NCBI GenBank assembly: GCA_007135085.1
Contig: SLJM01000305.1
Location: forward strand, 1 to 48,843
Reading direction: 5' to 3'
DNA length: 48,843 nucleotides
Origin: Myxococcales bacterium
GTDB lineage: Bacteria; Myxococcota_A; Bradymonadia; Bradymonadales; Bradymonadaceae
In this document: positions 8,046 to 17,038 of the stretch, piece after piece
How positions within the stretch are numbered: position 1 is the first letter of the stretch
How the letters are laid out: the number at the start of each line of letters is the position of its first letter
Notes under the pieces: model-generated
Seen by the model: only the letters and a program-made list of their open reading frames with translations
Database searches by the model: none
Told to the model about the DNA's origin: nothing
Made by a program: the position numbers and the translations under genes

Positions 8046-9601
8046 ATAGGCAGGCCAAGAAGATAGTGCTCGCAATAATACTCGCCATAGTGGTGGCGTT
8101 TGTCGCCTTTGGTGTCGGTCGATGGACCGCCGGTGGCGATGACGGTGACGACGATCCCGGGGCCCACGAACATGATGGCGAAGGTGAGGAGGAGACGACC
8201 TGGACCTGTCCGATGCACCCACAGATCCAGCAGGACTCATTTGGCACCTGTCCGATATGCCATATGGATCTGGTGCCCATGGGCGAAGCCGGCGGCGATG
8301 ATGAAGTCCCGGTGGTGAGGCTGTCCGAAGGGGCGCGGGCGATGGCCCGCGTCCAGCACAGCACTGTCGAGGCGGGCACGGTGGCCGGCGAGTTAGACGT
8401 CTTCGGCACGGTCGCCGTCGATGAGCAGGCCGAGGTCGACCTGTCGGCCTGGGTGGGGGGGCGAATCGAGCGATTATTGGTCAGCGCTCGGGGCGAAGAG
8501 GTTAGCCGTGGCCAGTTGTTGGCCCGGGTATATAGTCCGGAGCTTCTCTCGGCTCAGCGCACCTTGTTGCGAGCAATCGAGATGCTCGAGGAGGCTCGGC
8601 AGGCCGACAGCGAACGCCGCCTTCGAGCCGCTCAGTCGTCGGTGGACGCAGCGCGAATGGAGCTGCGATTGCTGGGAATGGACTCCCGGCAGGTGGCCCA
8701 GATCGAGGAGAGCGGACAGGCCCGCGAGACCGTCGATATCTACGCCACGGCCAGCGGTACCGTGCAGGCAAGGAATGTGGCCGAGGGCGATTATGTGTCC
8801 ACAGGAGACACCATCTTGTCTCTGGCAGCGCTGGATACGGTGTGGGGACAGCTCGAAATCTACGAGCGCGATCTGAGGCGAGTCGAAGTGGGAGCGCCGG
8901 TGAGCATCGTCGTTCCCGCCCTCGATGGCGAGGAGTTGGAGGGGCGCATCACCTTTATCTCGCCGGAGGTCGACAGGCGTCGACGAGTGGCGCTTGCCCG
9001 GGTGGTGCTCTCCAATGAGGAGGGACATCTGCGGCCAGGTATGTATCTGCGCGCAAAGATCGAAACCGTCGTCGATGACGAGGAGGCGCTGTCAGTGCCG
9101 AAGTCGGCGGTGTTGTGGACCGGTCAGCGATCGCTGGTCTATCGCTACGATACGTCGCTGGAGCCGCCGGGATATGTGCCCCAGCCGGTGGAGTTGGGAC
9201 CGGTTATCGGTGATCGCTATATCATACGAGAAGGCCTGTCGGAGGGCGATGAGGTGGCAAGTCGGGGGGCCTTCAGGATCGACTCGGAGCTTCAAATTAC
9301 GGGTGGTCCCTCGATGATGAGCACCATCCACGACCAGGGGGCAATGCCCCTTAGCAGCGATGAAATCGTCGAGGTCCCAGAGGAGGGCGTGGAGTTCGAT
9401 CCGCCCATCGATCCGGAGCAACTCCCCGAGGGGGTGTGGTATTGCGATATGGGCACGACCCACTGGGCCCAGCCGGAAAAAGGCGACGACCAGTGCCCAA
9501 TATGCAATATGAGGCTCACCGAAAAAGAAGGGGGCGGACAGGCCGACCACGACCACGATCATGACCATGCTCACGAGCACGGAGGGCATCATGACCATTG
9601 A
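8042..9601 (+). CDS. cusB: RND efflux periplasmic adaptor with heavy-metal-binding domains at both ends (CusB-like)
   Basis: The 519-residue membrane fusion protein links the inner-membrane pump to the outer-membrane factor. Residues 8-29 are an uncleaved anchor. Residues 54-81 are a heavy-metal-binding domain (TWTCPMHPQIQ then GTCPICHMDLVPMG). A standard adaptor follows, with barrel-sandwich lipoyl halves around a helical hairpin (about 110-250), a beta-barrel and a membrane-proximal domain. Unusually, a second metal-binding-like domain lies at the C-terminus (about 464-493, VWYCDMGTTHW then CPICNMRL), followed by a His/Asp-rich tail (about 502-519). The doubled metal-binding modules suggest metal sampling in the periplasm. 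ATG 8042 overlaps the TolC-like stop by four bases, and the His tail overlaps the start of the pump gene by 11 bases. Confidence 0.9.
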   Translation: MNRQAKKIVLAIILAIVVAFVAFGVGRWTAGGDDGDDDPGAHEHDGEGEEETTWTCPMHPQIQQDSFGTCPICHMDLVPMGEAGGDDEVPVVRLSEGARAMARVQHSTVEAGTVAGELDVFGTVAVDEQAEVDLSAWVGGRIERLLVSARGEEVSRGQLLARVYSPELLSAQRTLLRAIEMLEEARQADSERRLRAAQSSVDAARMELRLLGMDSRQVAQIEESGQARETVDIYATASGTVQARNVAEGDYVSTGDTILSLAALDTVWGQLEIYERDLRRVEVGAPVSIVVPALDGEELEGRITFISPEVDRRRRVALARVVLSNEEGHLRPGMYLRAKIETVVDDEEALSVPKSAVLWTGQRSLVYRYDTSLEPPGYVPQPVELGPVIGDRYIIREGLSEGDEVASRGAFRIDSELQITGGPSMMSTIHDQGAMPLSSDEIVEVPEEGVEFDPPIDPEQLPEGVWYCDMGTTHWAQPEKGDDQCPICNMRLTEKEGGGQADHDHDHDHAHEHGGHHDH

Positions 9602-12600
9602 TGGAAGCTCCGAAGCTAATGAGCAGAGCTGGCTGGCGCGGCTTATCGAGGCGGCCCTGCGACAGCGTTTTATCGTGGTCGTCGCCGTTTTGTTGGCCAT
9701 CGTGGCCGGTTTGTTCGTAGCTCCCTTTGCCTGGAACGAGTGGGTCGATGAAGAGGGGGGAATGGGGTGGCTGGCCGACGTGGAGCGCGACCAGGTGCCC
9801 GTCGACGCCATCCCCGATCTGGGTGAAAACCAGCAGGTAGTCTTTACGGCCTGGCCCGGTCGCTCGCCACAGGATGTGGAGGACCAGATCACCTATCCCC
9901 TGGCCACCGAGCTGCTGGGGATTCCAAAGGTCAAGACCATCCGCAGCTCGAGCATGGACGGGTTTTCGTCGATCTACGTCATCTTCGACGAAGACGCCGA
10001 ATATTATTGGACCCGGGCCAGGCTAAACGAAAAGTTGGCCAGCCTCGGCGGGGACGTGCTGCCCGACGGTGTTCAGCCTCAGATGGGGCCGGACGCCACG
10101 GCACTGGGCCAGATCTACTGGTATACCCTGGAGGGCCGCGACGAAGAGGGTAACCCCGCCGGCGGCTGGGACGCCGACGAGCTTCGTGCCCTCCAGGATT
10201 TTGTGGTCAAGCCCGCTCTCAACAGCGCTGAAGGGGTCTCAGAGGTGGGCTCTATCGGCGGAATGGTACGGGAGTATCAGGTGGAGTTGGACCGCGACGC
10301 CATGCGCGCCTTCGAGGTGAGCCTGGAAGATGTGGTGGGTGCGGTGCGCGATTCAAACCACGAGGTCGGGGCGCGGACCACCGAGATAAATGGCGCTGAA
10401 TATATGATCCGCGGCCTGGGGTTTGTGGAGTCCATCGAGGATATCGAGGAGGCCGTCATTCGCAGCGTCGACGGTGCGCCTGTGGTGGTCTCCGACGTGG
10501 CCCGAGTTCAACTGGGGCCCGACTTGCGCCGTGGGGCTTTGACCCGAAGCGGCGTCGATTCGGTGGGCGGCGTGGTGACCATGCGCTACGGCGCCAACCC
10601 GCGAGAGGTCATCGACAATACGAAAGCGGCCATCGACGAGGTGCAGCTCAGCTTGCCGAGCCGCGAGCTGGAGGACGGGAGGGTCTCGCAGGTGACGATC
10701 GTGCCGTTTTACGATCGCACAGAGCTCATCGAGCGCACCATCGGCACACTGAATACGGCGCTGGCCCAGCAGATCATGATCACTATTCTGGTCGTGCTAT
10801 TGCTCATGCTGCATGTGCGTACCTCGATTATCGTCTCCGGCTTGTTGCCCCTGGCAGTATTGATGACCTTTGTGGCCATGAAGTTTACGGGCGTCGACGC
10901 CAACGTGGTCGCCCTGGCCGGTATCGCGATTGCCATCGGCACTATGGTCGATATGGGCATCGTCATGACCGAGAATATCGCCCAGCACCTGGACGATGAT
11001 TTCGATGGAAGCGGAGAGGGACAAAGAGGGGGCGATCGAATCGCTCGAGTGGCCCGGGGAGCCGCCGAGGTGGCTCCGGCGGTGGTCACGGCCATTGCCA
11101 CGACGGTCATAAGTTTTTTGCCTGTCTTCATGCTCACCGGTCAGGAGGGGCGGCTCTTTACGCCCCTGGCGTTTACGAAGACCTATGCCCTCATCGCCAG
11201 TCTGTTTATCGCTATTTTGGTCATCCCCGTGGTGGCCTCGGCGCTGATGGGTAAATTCGTCTCGTCTACCCGACTCAAACAGGTCCTGGCGGCGGTGATC
11301 GCCGTGGGCGGGGTGCAGGTAGGGGCGGTCTGGGAGTTCGGGTTGGGGCTTGCCATCGTCATCGCCGCGCTGGCCTGGCTGGTCGGGGAGTTGATGAGTG
11401 AAGGGCGGTGGCTGGAAGGAAAGAGCGAGACATTCGCCTCCTGGGGCCTGAAGGTCCTGGGGCTCGGAGGGCTAATCTTATCGATGGCCTGGCTGCTGAC
11501 CCAATCCTGGATGCCACTTGGGGCCACCATAAGCCGGGGGCGAAATCTATTCTTCGTCATCGTTCTTATTGGCGGATTGCTCGGTCTATTCTGGCTCTTT
11601 AGACTGGCCTATCCCCATATTCTGCGTTGGTTTCTGGACAATAAGGCCATCTTCTTGCCCGTGCCGGTGGTCCTGGTCGTGGTAGGGACGACGATCTGGC
11701 TTGGCTTCGGCACCGTCTTTTCATGGCTGCCCGACCGGGTGCATCAGAGTGAGGTGGGGCAATGGCTGCATCACGAGGTGGACGGCATGGACCGAGAGTT
11801 TATGCCCCATCTCGACGAGGGGGCGTTTTTATATATGCCCACCGCCATGCCCCACGCCTCTTTCGGGGAAGTGTTGGAGATGATGCAGACCGCCGACTTG
11901 CTCATCGAGTCCATTCCGGAGGTGGAATATTCGGTGGGAAAGATGGGGCGTGCCGAGACGCCGCTGGATCCGGCGCCGATCGGCATGTTGGAGACGGTGA
12001 TTCAATATAAGCCCGAGTATCGGCTCGATGACCAGGGACGGCGGATGCGTTTTGCCGTCGACGAAGAGGGTGAATTTTTGCGCGATGACGATGGAGAGCT
12101 CATCGAGGATTCGGCGGGCATGCCCTATCGGCAGTGGCGCGACGAGATTGAGCGTCCCCGCGATATATGGGACGAGATCATCGACGTGACCAATGTGATC
12201 CCCGGTCTTCCCTCGACGTCGATGCTCCAGCCCATCAGCACGCGAATCGTCATGCTTCAAAGTGGTATTCGCGCTCCCATGGCGGTGCGACTTCAGGGCC
12301 ATGACTTAGACGATCTTGCTGAAGCGGCGCTGCAGGTCGAGGAGTTCGTCAAAGAACATCCTCTGGTCCACGGCCCGGCGGTCAACGCCGACCGGCCGGT
12401 GGGTAAACCCTATCTCGAGATCGAGCCCGATCGCAGCCAACTCGCCCGCTACGGAATCACCATGCGGGGCTTTCAGAATACGGTGGACGCTGCCATCGGC
12501 GGGATGACGGTTACGGAAACCGTGGAGGGAAGAGAGCGCTTTGGCGTCAAAGTGCGATACCCCCGGGAGCTTCGAGATAGTCCGGAGGCCATCGAGGAGA

Positions 12601-13454
12601 TCCTGGTCACCGGCGCCGAGGGCATCCAGATTCCACTGGGAGAGGTGGCGACGATCAATTATGTGCGCGGCCCGGAGATGATCCGCAGCGAAAACTCGGC
12701 GCTTATCACCTATGTCATGTTCGACGGCGTCGATGGGGCGGGGCCCATCGACGTCGTGGAGGCCGTCGACGAGGCCATGGCGCAGGCCCTGGCCCGAGGC
12801 GATCTGGAGTTCGCCGATGGCGTGCGCTACGGATTTGCCGGCGAATATGAGCAGAATCTTCGCGCCGAGCAGCGGCTGCGGCTGCTCATACCCCTGATGC
12901 TGCTCATTATCTTTAGCCTGATCTACCTGCAATTTCGCTCGGTCTGGACGTCGTTGGCGATCTTCAGCGCCATCGCCGTGGCCTTTAGCGGCGGCTTCAT
13001 CATGTTGTGGCTCTACGGCCAGCCCTGGTTTATGGACTTCTCCCTATTCGGGGCGTCCATGCGCGACGTCTTCCAGATAGGACCGGTGAATCTGAGCATC
13101 GCCGTCTGGGTGGGGTTTATCGCCCTATTCGGGATCGCCGCCGATGACGGGATCGTCATGTCTACCTACCTCAAACAGCGATTTGAGGCGGCGCCGCCGG
13201 AGACCATCGACCAGGCCCGTGAGCGCGTCGTCGAAGCCGGTCTGCGCCGGATTCGGCCATGTTTGATGACCACAGCGACCACGATCCTCGCTCTGTTGCC
13301 GATCCTGACCAGCTACGGCACCGGCGCCGACGTGATGATCCCCATGGCGATCCCCATCATCGGTGGTATGGCGCTGGCTTTGTTGACTCTCTTCGTGGTG
13401 CCCGTACTCTACGGGTTGATCGAGGAGGTGCGGTTTAGGGCAGGAGCTAATTGA
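9591..13454 (+). CDS. cusA: CusA-family heavy-metal RND efflux pump, copper/silver type, enlarged
   Basis: The 1287-residue inner-membrane pump is about 240 residues longer than E. coli CusA. The three methionines that bind Cu(I)/Ag(I) in CusA (M573, M623, M672) align by local context to M749 in FLYMPTAMP, M799 in PAPIGMLET and M888 in RIVMLQSGI. This favours monovalent copper or silver over Zn/Co/Ni. The proton-relay Asp is seen in AIGTMVDMGIVMTEN. Extra sequence includes roughly 150 residues with three or so additional hydrophobic helices between the first transmembrane block and the porter domain, and an acidic insertion of 40 residues between M799 and M888. ATG 9591 was chosen over ATG 9561 because GGAGGG lies just upstream. 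The start overlaps the adaptor gene by 11 bases. Confidence 0.93.
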   Translation: MTIDGSSEANEQSWLARLIEAALRQRFIVVVAVLLAIVAGLFVAPFAWNEWVDEEGGMGWLADVERDQVPVDAIPDLGENQQVVFTAWPGRSPQDVEDQITYPLATELLGIPKVKTIRSSSMDGFSSIYVIFDEDAEYYWTRARLNEKLASLGGDVLPDGVQPQMGPDATALGQIYWYTLEGRDEEGNPAGGWDADELRALQDFVVKPALNSAEGVSEVGSIGGMVREYQVELDRDAMRAFEVSLEDVVGAVRDSNHEVGARTTEINGAEYMIRGLGFVESIEDIEEAVIRSVDGAPVVVSDVARVQLGPDLRRGALTRSGVDSVGGVVTMRYGANPREVIDNTKAAIDEVQLSLPSRELEDGRVSQVTIVPFYDRTELIERTIGTLNTALAQQIMITILVVLLLMLHVRTSIIVSGLLPLAVLMTFVAMKFTGVDANVVALAGIAIAIGTMVDMGIVMTENIAQHLDDDFDGSGEGQRGGDRIARVARGAAEVAPAVVTAIATTVISFLPVFMLTGQEGRLFTPLAFTKTYALIASLFIAILVIPVVASALMGKFVSSTRLKQVLAAVIAVGGVQVGAVWEFGLGLAIVIAALAWLVGELMSEGRWLEGKSETFASWGLKVLGLGGLILSMAWLLTQSWMPLGATISRGRNLFFVIVLIGGLLGLFWLFRLAYPHILRWFLDNKAIFLPVPVVLVVVGTTIWLGFGTVFSWLPDRVHQSEVGQWLHHEVDGMDREFMPHLDEGAFLYMPTAMPHASFGEVLEMMQTADLLIESIPEVEYSVGKMGRAETPLDPAPIGMLETVIQYKPEYRLDDQGRRMRFAVDEEGEFLRDDDGELIEDSAGMPYRQWRDEIERPRDIWDEIIDVTNVIPGLPSTSMLQPISTRIVMLQSGIRAPMAVRLQGHDLDDLAEAALQVEEFVKEHPLVHGPAVNADRPVGKPYLEIEPDRSQLARYGITMRGFQNTVDAAIGGMTVTETVEGRERFGVKVRYPRELRDSPEAIEEILVTGAEGIQIPLGEVATINYVRGPEMIRSENSALITYVMFDGVDGAGPIDVVEAVDEAMAQALARGDLEFADGVRYGFAGEYEQNLRAEQRLRLLIPLMLLIIFSLIYLQFRSVWTSLAIFSAIAVAFSGGFIMLWLYGQPWFMDFSLFGASMRDVFQIGPVNLSIAVWVGFIALFGIAADDGIVMSTYLKQRFEAAPPETIDQARERVVEAGLRRIRPCLMTTATTILALLPILTSYGTGADVMIPMAIPIIGGMALALLTLFVVPVLYGLIEEVRFRAGAN

Positions 13455-13470
13455 GAAGGAAATCCTTCTC
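13453..13470. other. short perfect inverted repeat at the end of the cus operon
   Basis: GAGAAGGA, a two-base AA, then TCCTTCTC form an 8-bp perfect stem that overlaps the cusA stop codon. No T-tract follows, so it is a weak candidate for a terminator or RNA stabiliser. It could also be an operator for what lies downstream. Confidence 0.3.
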
Positions 13471-13602
13471 TGCTAGCTTGCGTCAAGTATCGGAAGAAAT
13501 AGAGCGGGAGTACTACGCCGTGATAATTAGATGTGTGAAGTTTGAGTCACAGATCTTTTGAATTATCTGAGCGAATTGTTTGGGTTTTGTCAGGAGCTAG
13601 AT

Positions 13603-13944
13603 ATGCAAAAGTTTAGGTTATGCGGCGTCGTAGTCCTCACCCTTTTTATTGCCTCCATGGCCATGGCAGCCACGGGATGTAGTGACGACGACCGGCGTCT
13701 TGCCGAAGAAAATCAGGCCGAGAACCAGAATCAGGGCGAGAACCAGAATCAGGGCCAGAAGGAGAATCAAGACGAGCCCGAGTCGTTGGCCGAGGCCCAC
13801 CAATTATGTGCCGCCGCCGGCACAACCTCAGACGGTGTTTTATCAGCGATCCATTGCTTCGCGCCTCATGACGTCTCTGGTTTCGAGGCCAGCGATGGAG
13901 ATTTGACCTGGCAGCCGGGTGCCTTTCATATCGTGGCGGAGTAA
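13603..13944 (+). CDS. small lipoprotein-like exported protein with Gln/Asn-rich repeat
   Basis: The 113-residue protein is not recognised. Residues 1-26 are a signal sequence ending AMAATGC, an imperfect lipobox that could be processed at Cys26. The next stretch is SDDDRR followed by a Glu/Asn/Gln-rich spacer built from a duplicated hexapeptide (ENQNQG twice), typical of surface linkers. The C-terminal 50 residues contain two Cys (LCAAAG and IHCFAPHD) that could pair. ATG 13603 has CAGGAG seven bases upstream; the earlier TTG at 13558 lacks this and would spoil the signal peptide. It precedes the S74-chaperone protein by 66 bases in the same direction, so the two may be co-expressed surface proteins. 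Confidence 0.6.
   Translation: MQKFRLCGVVVLTLFIASMAMAATGCSDDDRRLAEENQAENQNQGENQNQGQKENQDEPESLAEAHQLCAAAGTTSDGVLSAIHCFAPHDVSGFEASDGDLTWQPGAFHIVAE
13720..13755 (+). repeat. 18-bp perfect tandem duplication inside the small lipoprotein gene
   Basis: Two adjacent identical copies of an 18-base unit (GAGAACCAGAATCAGGGC) encode ENQNQG twice. Copy-number change would preserve the frame and lengthen or shorten the surface linker. Confidence 0.8.
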
Positions 13945-14010
13945 AAAGTTCGCGCACCGCCCAATCGGTCAATATGTGACGCAGGATTATCAAATTAAGG
14001 AGCTATTTTG

Positions 14011-15687
14011 ATGAATAGAAAATTGAGAATATTTTGGAAGTCTTCGAGTTTTTCCGCTGCTGTGCTGGCAGCCTTGATGCTTTTGGCGGGCACGGCCTTT
14101 GCCAGCGTTCCAGTAAGCATTACCCAGCAAGGACGTATCCTCGACAGTGACGGTGAACCGGTCACGGGCAATCAGAACCTCGAATTTGCGCTCTATGATT
14201 CACCCACGGGTGGGACGATATTGTGGAGTGATTCCGTCACCACCACGCTGACCGAACACGGTGTGTATTCGGTGACCCTTGGCGATAGCAACCAGCCCAT
14301 CGATGCCGAATTATTGCGGGACGGCCGGGTGTATCTGGGGATGACCGCCGGCGCCTCGGAGATGAGCCCCCGGTTGGAGCTGACCTCCGTGCCATTTGCG
14401 GCGATGTCCGAAGTGGCCCTCAACGTGGCCGACGGAGCGATCACCTCCGGCGCCTTTGCCCCCGGCGCGGTCACGAGTGATGCGATTGACTCCGTCTCCT
14501 GGAGCCAGATCACGGACGTCCCCTCCGCAGTTGAGGAGCCCTCCGACACCCTCGCCGAGCTTAGCTGCGGTGGAAGTCAGGTGGCCATCTATGACGGGTC
14601 GTCCTGGAATTGCGGTGATTTGCCCACGCCCAATACCTACGATGGATCCGATTTTGCCGAGTCGGGCCAGTCCTGTAGCGGGAGCCAGATAGCGGTGGGG
14701 ATCTCTACTTCGGGAGAGCTCTTATGCGACGACCCTCCCAGCTATGGCGCCGGTGAAGGGTTGAGCCTCGACGAGAGCATCTTTTCCATTGATCCCACCT
14801 ATTTCGACGATTATCTGCGGTGCTCGGGAACGAATTGCCCCGTGATGGAGCCCAATAACATCTACCTCAACGGCGATGAGGACGGAACGGGCTATATTTC
14901 CCGGAAGGTCTCGGGGATCTGCATCGTAGGGCAGGAGTGCAATTACATGATAGAACTCGGGGAGGAACTGCGAGTACTGGGAAGAATCATCGTTCGTGAT
15001 GGAAATAATATTTTCGTAGAGGGCGGCGATATCTACACCTACGAAGGGGGCAGAATCTTTACTGATAATGGCAATATCTTCACCAGAAATGATGGACGTA
15101 TCGGTGTGGGTCTGTCTAATTGGGAAATCCAGCGAGCCCTTCATATTAAGAGTGAGCATCAATCCGAGGCGCTGCGGATGACCGCCTCTAATAGCCATAA
15201 AAGCTGGAACCTCGGCATCTCGGCTATCACCGATAACCTGCACTTTCGGTATATGGAGGACGGCAACACCGATTCTTCTGCAACGCTTCGGGCCTGGATT
15301 TCCCCTGAAGATGGTGCCTATACCACGAGCTCTGATCACTCCATCAAAGACGACGTGGCATACCTTGACGGGATTCTCGAGCGATTCTTGAATCTTCAGC
15401 CGGCGAGCTACCGATATAATAATGGGCCGGCCTCGGAGCATCGATCGATCGGGTTTGTTGCCCAGGAAGTGCAGGAAATTTTCCCGGAGCTGATCCGCGA
15501 GGAAGAGGAGATCATCGGCCTCGCCTATAGCGACTTTGCAATCTTGTCGGTGCAGGCCATTCGCGAGCAGCAGGAGATCATCGACGAACAACAGGCGCTC
15601 ATCGAAGCCCAGTCTCAAGAGTTAGAGCAGCTTCGCAGCCAACAAAAGTCCATCGAGGAGCGGTTGAGCCAGTTAGAAAATCGCTGA
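14011..15687 (+). CDS. exported protein with C-terminal S74-type intramolecular chaperone domain
   Basis: The 558-residue secreted or surface protein has a signal peptide (residues 1-31, AVLAALMLLAGTAFAS). Residues 35-150 form a beta-rich domain (SITQQGRILDSDGEPVTGNQ), often seen at the start of such fibres in this lineage. Residues 150-430 hold low-complexity Ser/Gly segments with paired Cys and a beta-helix-like stretch with repeated N/D-G-R/N-I-F motifs. From about 437 the chain reads SSDHSIKDDVAYLDGI, then IGFVAQEVQEIFPELI and a coiled coil to the end. This is the peptidase S74 / endosialidase intramolecular-chaperone signature that trimerises tail-spike fibres and then cleaves itself off. 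ATG 14011 has AAGGAG upstream. No other phage genes are near, so it is more likely a host trimeric surface fibre. Confidence 0.8.
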   Translation: MNRKLRIFWKSSSFSAAVLAALMLLAGTAFASVPVSITQQGRILDSDGEPVTGNQNLEFALYDSPTGGTILWSDSVTTTLTEHGVYSVTLGDSNQPIDAELLRDGRVYLGMTAGASEMSPRLELTSVPFAAMSEVALNVADGAITSGAFAPGAVTSDAIDSVSWSQITDVPSAVEEPSDTLAELSCGGSQVAIYDGSSWNCGDLPTPNTYDGSDFAESGQSCSGSQIAVGISTSGELLCDDPPSYGAGEGLSLDESIFSIDPTYFDDYLRCSGTNCPVMEPNNIYLNGDEDGTGYISRKVSGICIVGQECNYMIELGEELRVLGRIIVRDGNNIFVEGGDIYTYEGGRIFTDNGNIFTRNDGRIGVGLSNWEIQRALHIKSEHQSEALRMTASNSHKSWNLGISAITDNLHFRYMEDGNTDSSATLRAWISPEDGAYTTSSDHSIKDDVAYLDGILERFLNLQPASYRYNNGPASEHRSIGFVAQEVQEIFPELIREEEEIIGLAYSDFAILSVQAIREQQEIIDEQQALIEAQSQELEQLRSQQKSIEERLSQLENR

Positions 15688-15711
15688 TCGAGGTCAGGTC
15701 CAAGAAGCAAG

Positions 15712-15747
15712 ACGGGCAGCTCCCTGATGGGGCTGCCCGTTTTATTT
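15712..15747 (+). terminator. Rho-independent terminator after the S74-chaperone gene
   Basis: A 12-bp stem (ACGGGCAGCTCC with GGGGCTGCCCGT, one G-U pair) closes a CTGAT loop and is followed by TTTATTT. It begins 25 bases after the stop codon. Confidence 0.9.
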
Positions 15748-15905
15748 CGTGGTGCCCGTTCGCTGCGCATTGATCTAGGAGGTGCGGTCGCGGGTGAGGG
15801 GATGAAGGGCTGCCTGCACTTGTCAGAACACGATGTAGATCGGATGATGGGCAAGAGAAATTACCAATGCCGTATATTTGTGTGCTGGAGAAATATTACT
15901 CCTGA

Positions 15906-17018
15906 ATGAGTGCATCTATGGACCCTTCCGACCTGGTTGGCGAGCGGCTCTTTGGCGAATATACGATCGTAAAGCCCCTTGGGGAGGGCACGATCGGGTC
16001 TGTCTACCTGGCCCGGCATGACTCGATCGGCAAGGAAATCGCCGTCAAGGTTTTGCATAAGAAGTCGGCCCAGGATGACGAGACGGTGCAGCGATTCGAG
16101 CGAGAGGCGCTGGCCATTTCGCTGTTGAGCCACCCCAATCTTATCCGGGTCCTCATCTTCGGGCGGACCGATAAGGGGTTGTTATATCTGGCCATGGAGT
16201 ATGTGGAAGGCCTGCCGCTGAATCAGGTCATCAAAGACCAGGAGCTGGAAGAGAGGAGGGTGGTCAAGATCTTCAAGCAGCTCTGCGACGCCCTCGGAGA
16301 GGCTCACGAGATGGGGATCATCCATCGCGATCTCAAACCGGCCAATATTCTGCTGACCGAAAAGAGGGGGGAAGCCGATTTTGTGAAAGTGCTGGACTTC
16401 GGGATGGCCAAATTCATCGATAATGGCGGGCATTTCTCTCAGGAGAAGTTATCGAAGTCGGGCATCGTCTACGGCACTCCCGCCTACGTATCGCCCGAGC
16501 AGGCTCAGGCCCTGGAGCTCGACCATCGCACCGATATCTACAGCCTGGGGTGCATCTTATATGAGGCGGTGACCGGCCAGCGGCCGTTTCCGGCCAAGAC
16601 GGCGGTCAAGATGCTGTCGGCCCACGTCTATGAAGAGCCCGCGCCGCCCTCAGAGGTCGCGCCCGGTCAGGTCAGCCCGTCCCTGGAGCGGGTCATATAT
16701 AAGGCGATGGCGAAGGAGCCCGAAGCAAGGTTTCAAGACGCCCACCAGATGTACGCCGCGTTGGAGGCGGTGCAGCGAGAATTAGAGGAGAAGCGAGGCC
16801 TGGCGTCGACGGGGGAAGTGGCGCTCAGTACAAGCGGTCATCGCCGGCAGGGCGGGGGAGACGCGCAGGCCGCCGCCCTGTCAGTGGGGCGCCAAAAGAG
16901 TTCCCAGACAAATCAATCGAAGGAATTGGTCCGGGCCCTCATCTGGGCGATTGTGGGCGCCGTGGTCATGCTGATCTGCGTGCTCGTCGTCGTGGTGGGA
17001 GTGGTGGTGCTGGGGTGA
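15906..17018 (+). CDS. Ser/Thr protein kinase with C-terminal membrane anchor
   Basis: The 370-residue Hanks-type kinase has a complete catalytic domain (about 18-290): glycine loop GEGTIGSV, Lys48 in IAVKVL, HRD at 140-142 with DLKPAN, DFG at 164-166, and an APE-equivalent SPEQA. Residues 300-340 are a short polar juxtamembrane linker. Residues 341-369 form a single transmembrane helix (ALIWAIVGAVVMLICVLVVVVGVVVLG) with no extracellular domain, so sensing must occur through partners or the cytosolic side. Two in-frame ATGs (15906, 15918) are possible, and neither has a strong ribosome site. The gene is convergent with the globin-coupled histidine kinase. Confidence 0.9.
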   Translation: MSASMDPSDLVGERLFGEYTIVKPLGEGTIGSVYLARHDSIGKEIAVKVLHKKSAQDDETVQRFEREALAISLLSHPNLIRVLIFGRTDKGLLYLAMEYVEGLPLNQVIKDQELEERRVVKIFKQLCDALGEAHEMGIIHRDLKPANILLTEKRGEADFVKVLDFGMAKFIDNGGHFSQEKLSKSGIVYGTPAYVSPEQAQALELDHRTDIYSLGCILYEAVTGQRPFPAKTAVKMLSAHVYEEPAPPSEVAPGQVSPSLERVIYKAMAKEPEARFQDAHQMYAALEAVQRELEEKRGLASTGEVALSTSGHRRQGGGDAQAAALSVGRQKSSQTNQSKELVRALIWAIVGAVVMLICVLVVVVGVVVLG

Positions 17019-17038
17019 AGAGAGATGCCGGCCCTGAG

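Noticed and set aside
9561-9590. upstream ATG 9561 as the cusA start
   Set aside because: It lies inside the His-rich tail codons of the adaptor without a ribosome site, while ATG 9591 is preceded by GGAGGG.
14722-15618. 298-residue minus-strand ORF under the S74-chaperone gene
   Set aside because: The plus strand carries signal peptide, S74 domain and terminator. The minus ORF has no recognisable motif or ribosome site.
14011-15687. prophage tail-fibre interpretation
   Set aside because: The protein has a Sec-type signal peptide and no phage structural, integrase or lysis genes lie nearby.
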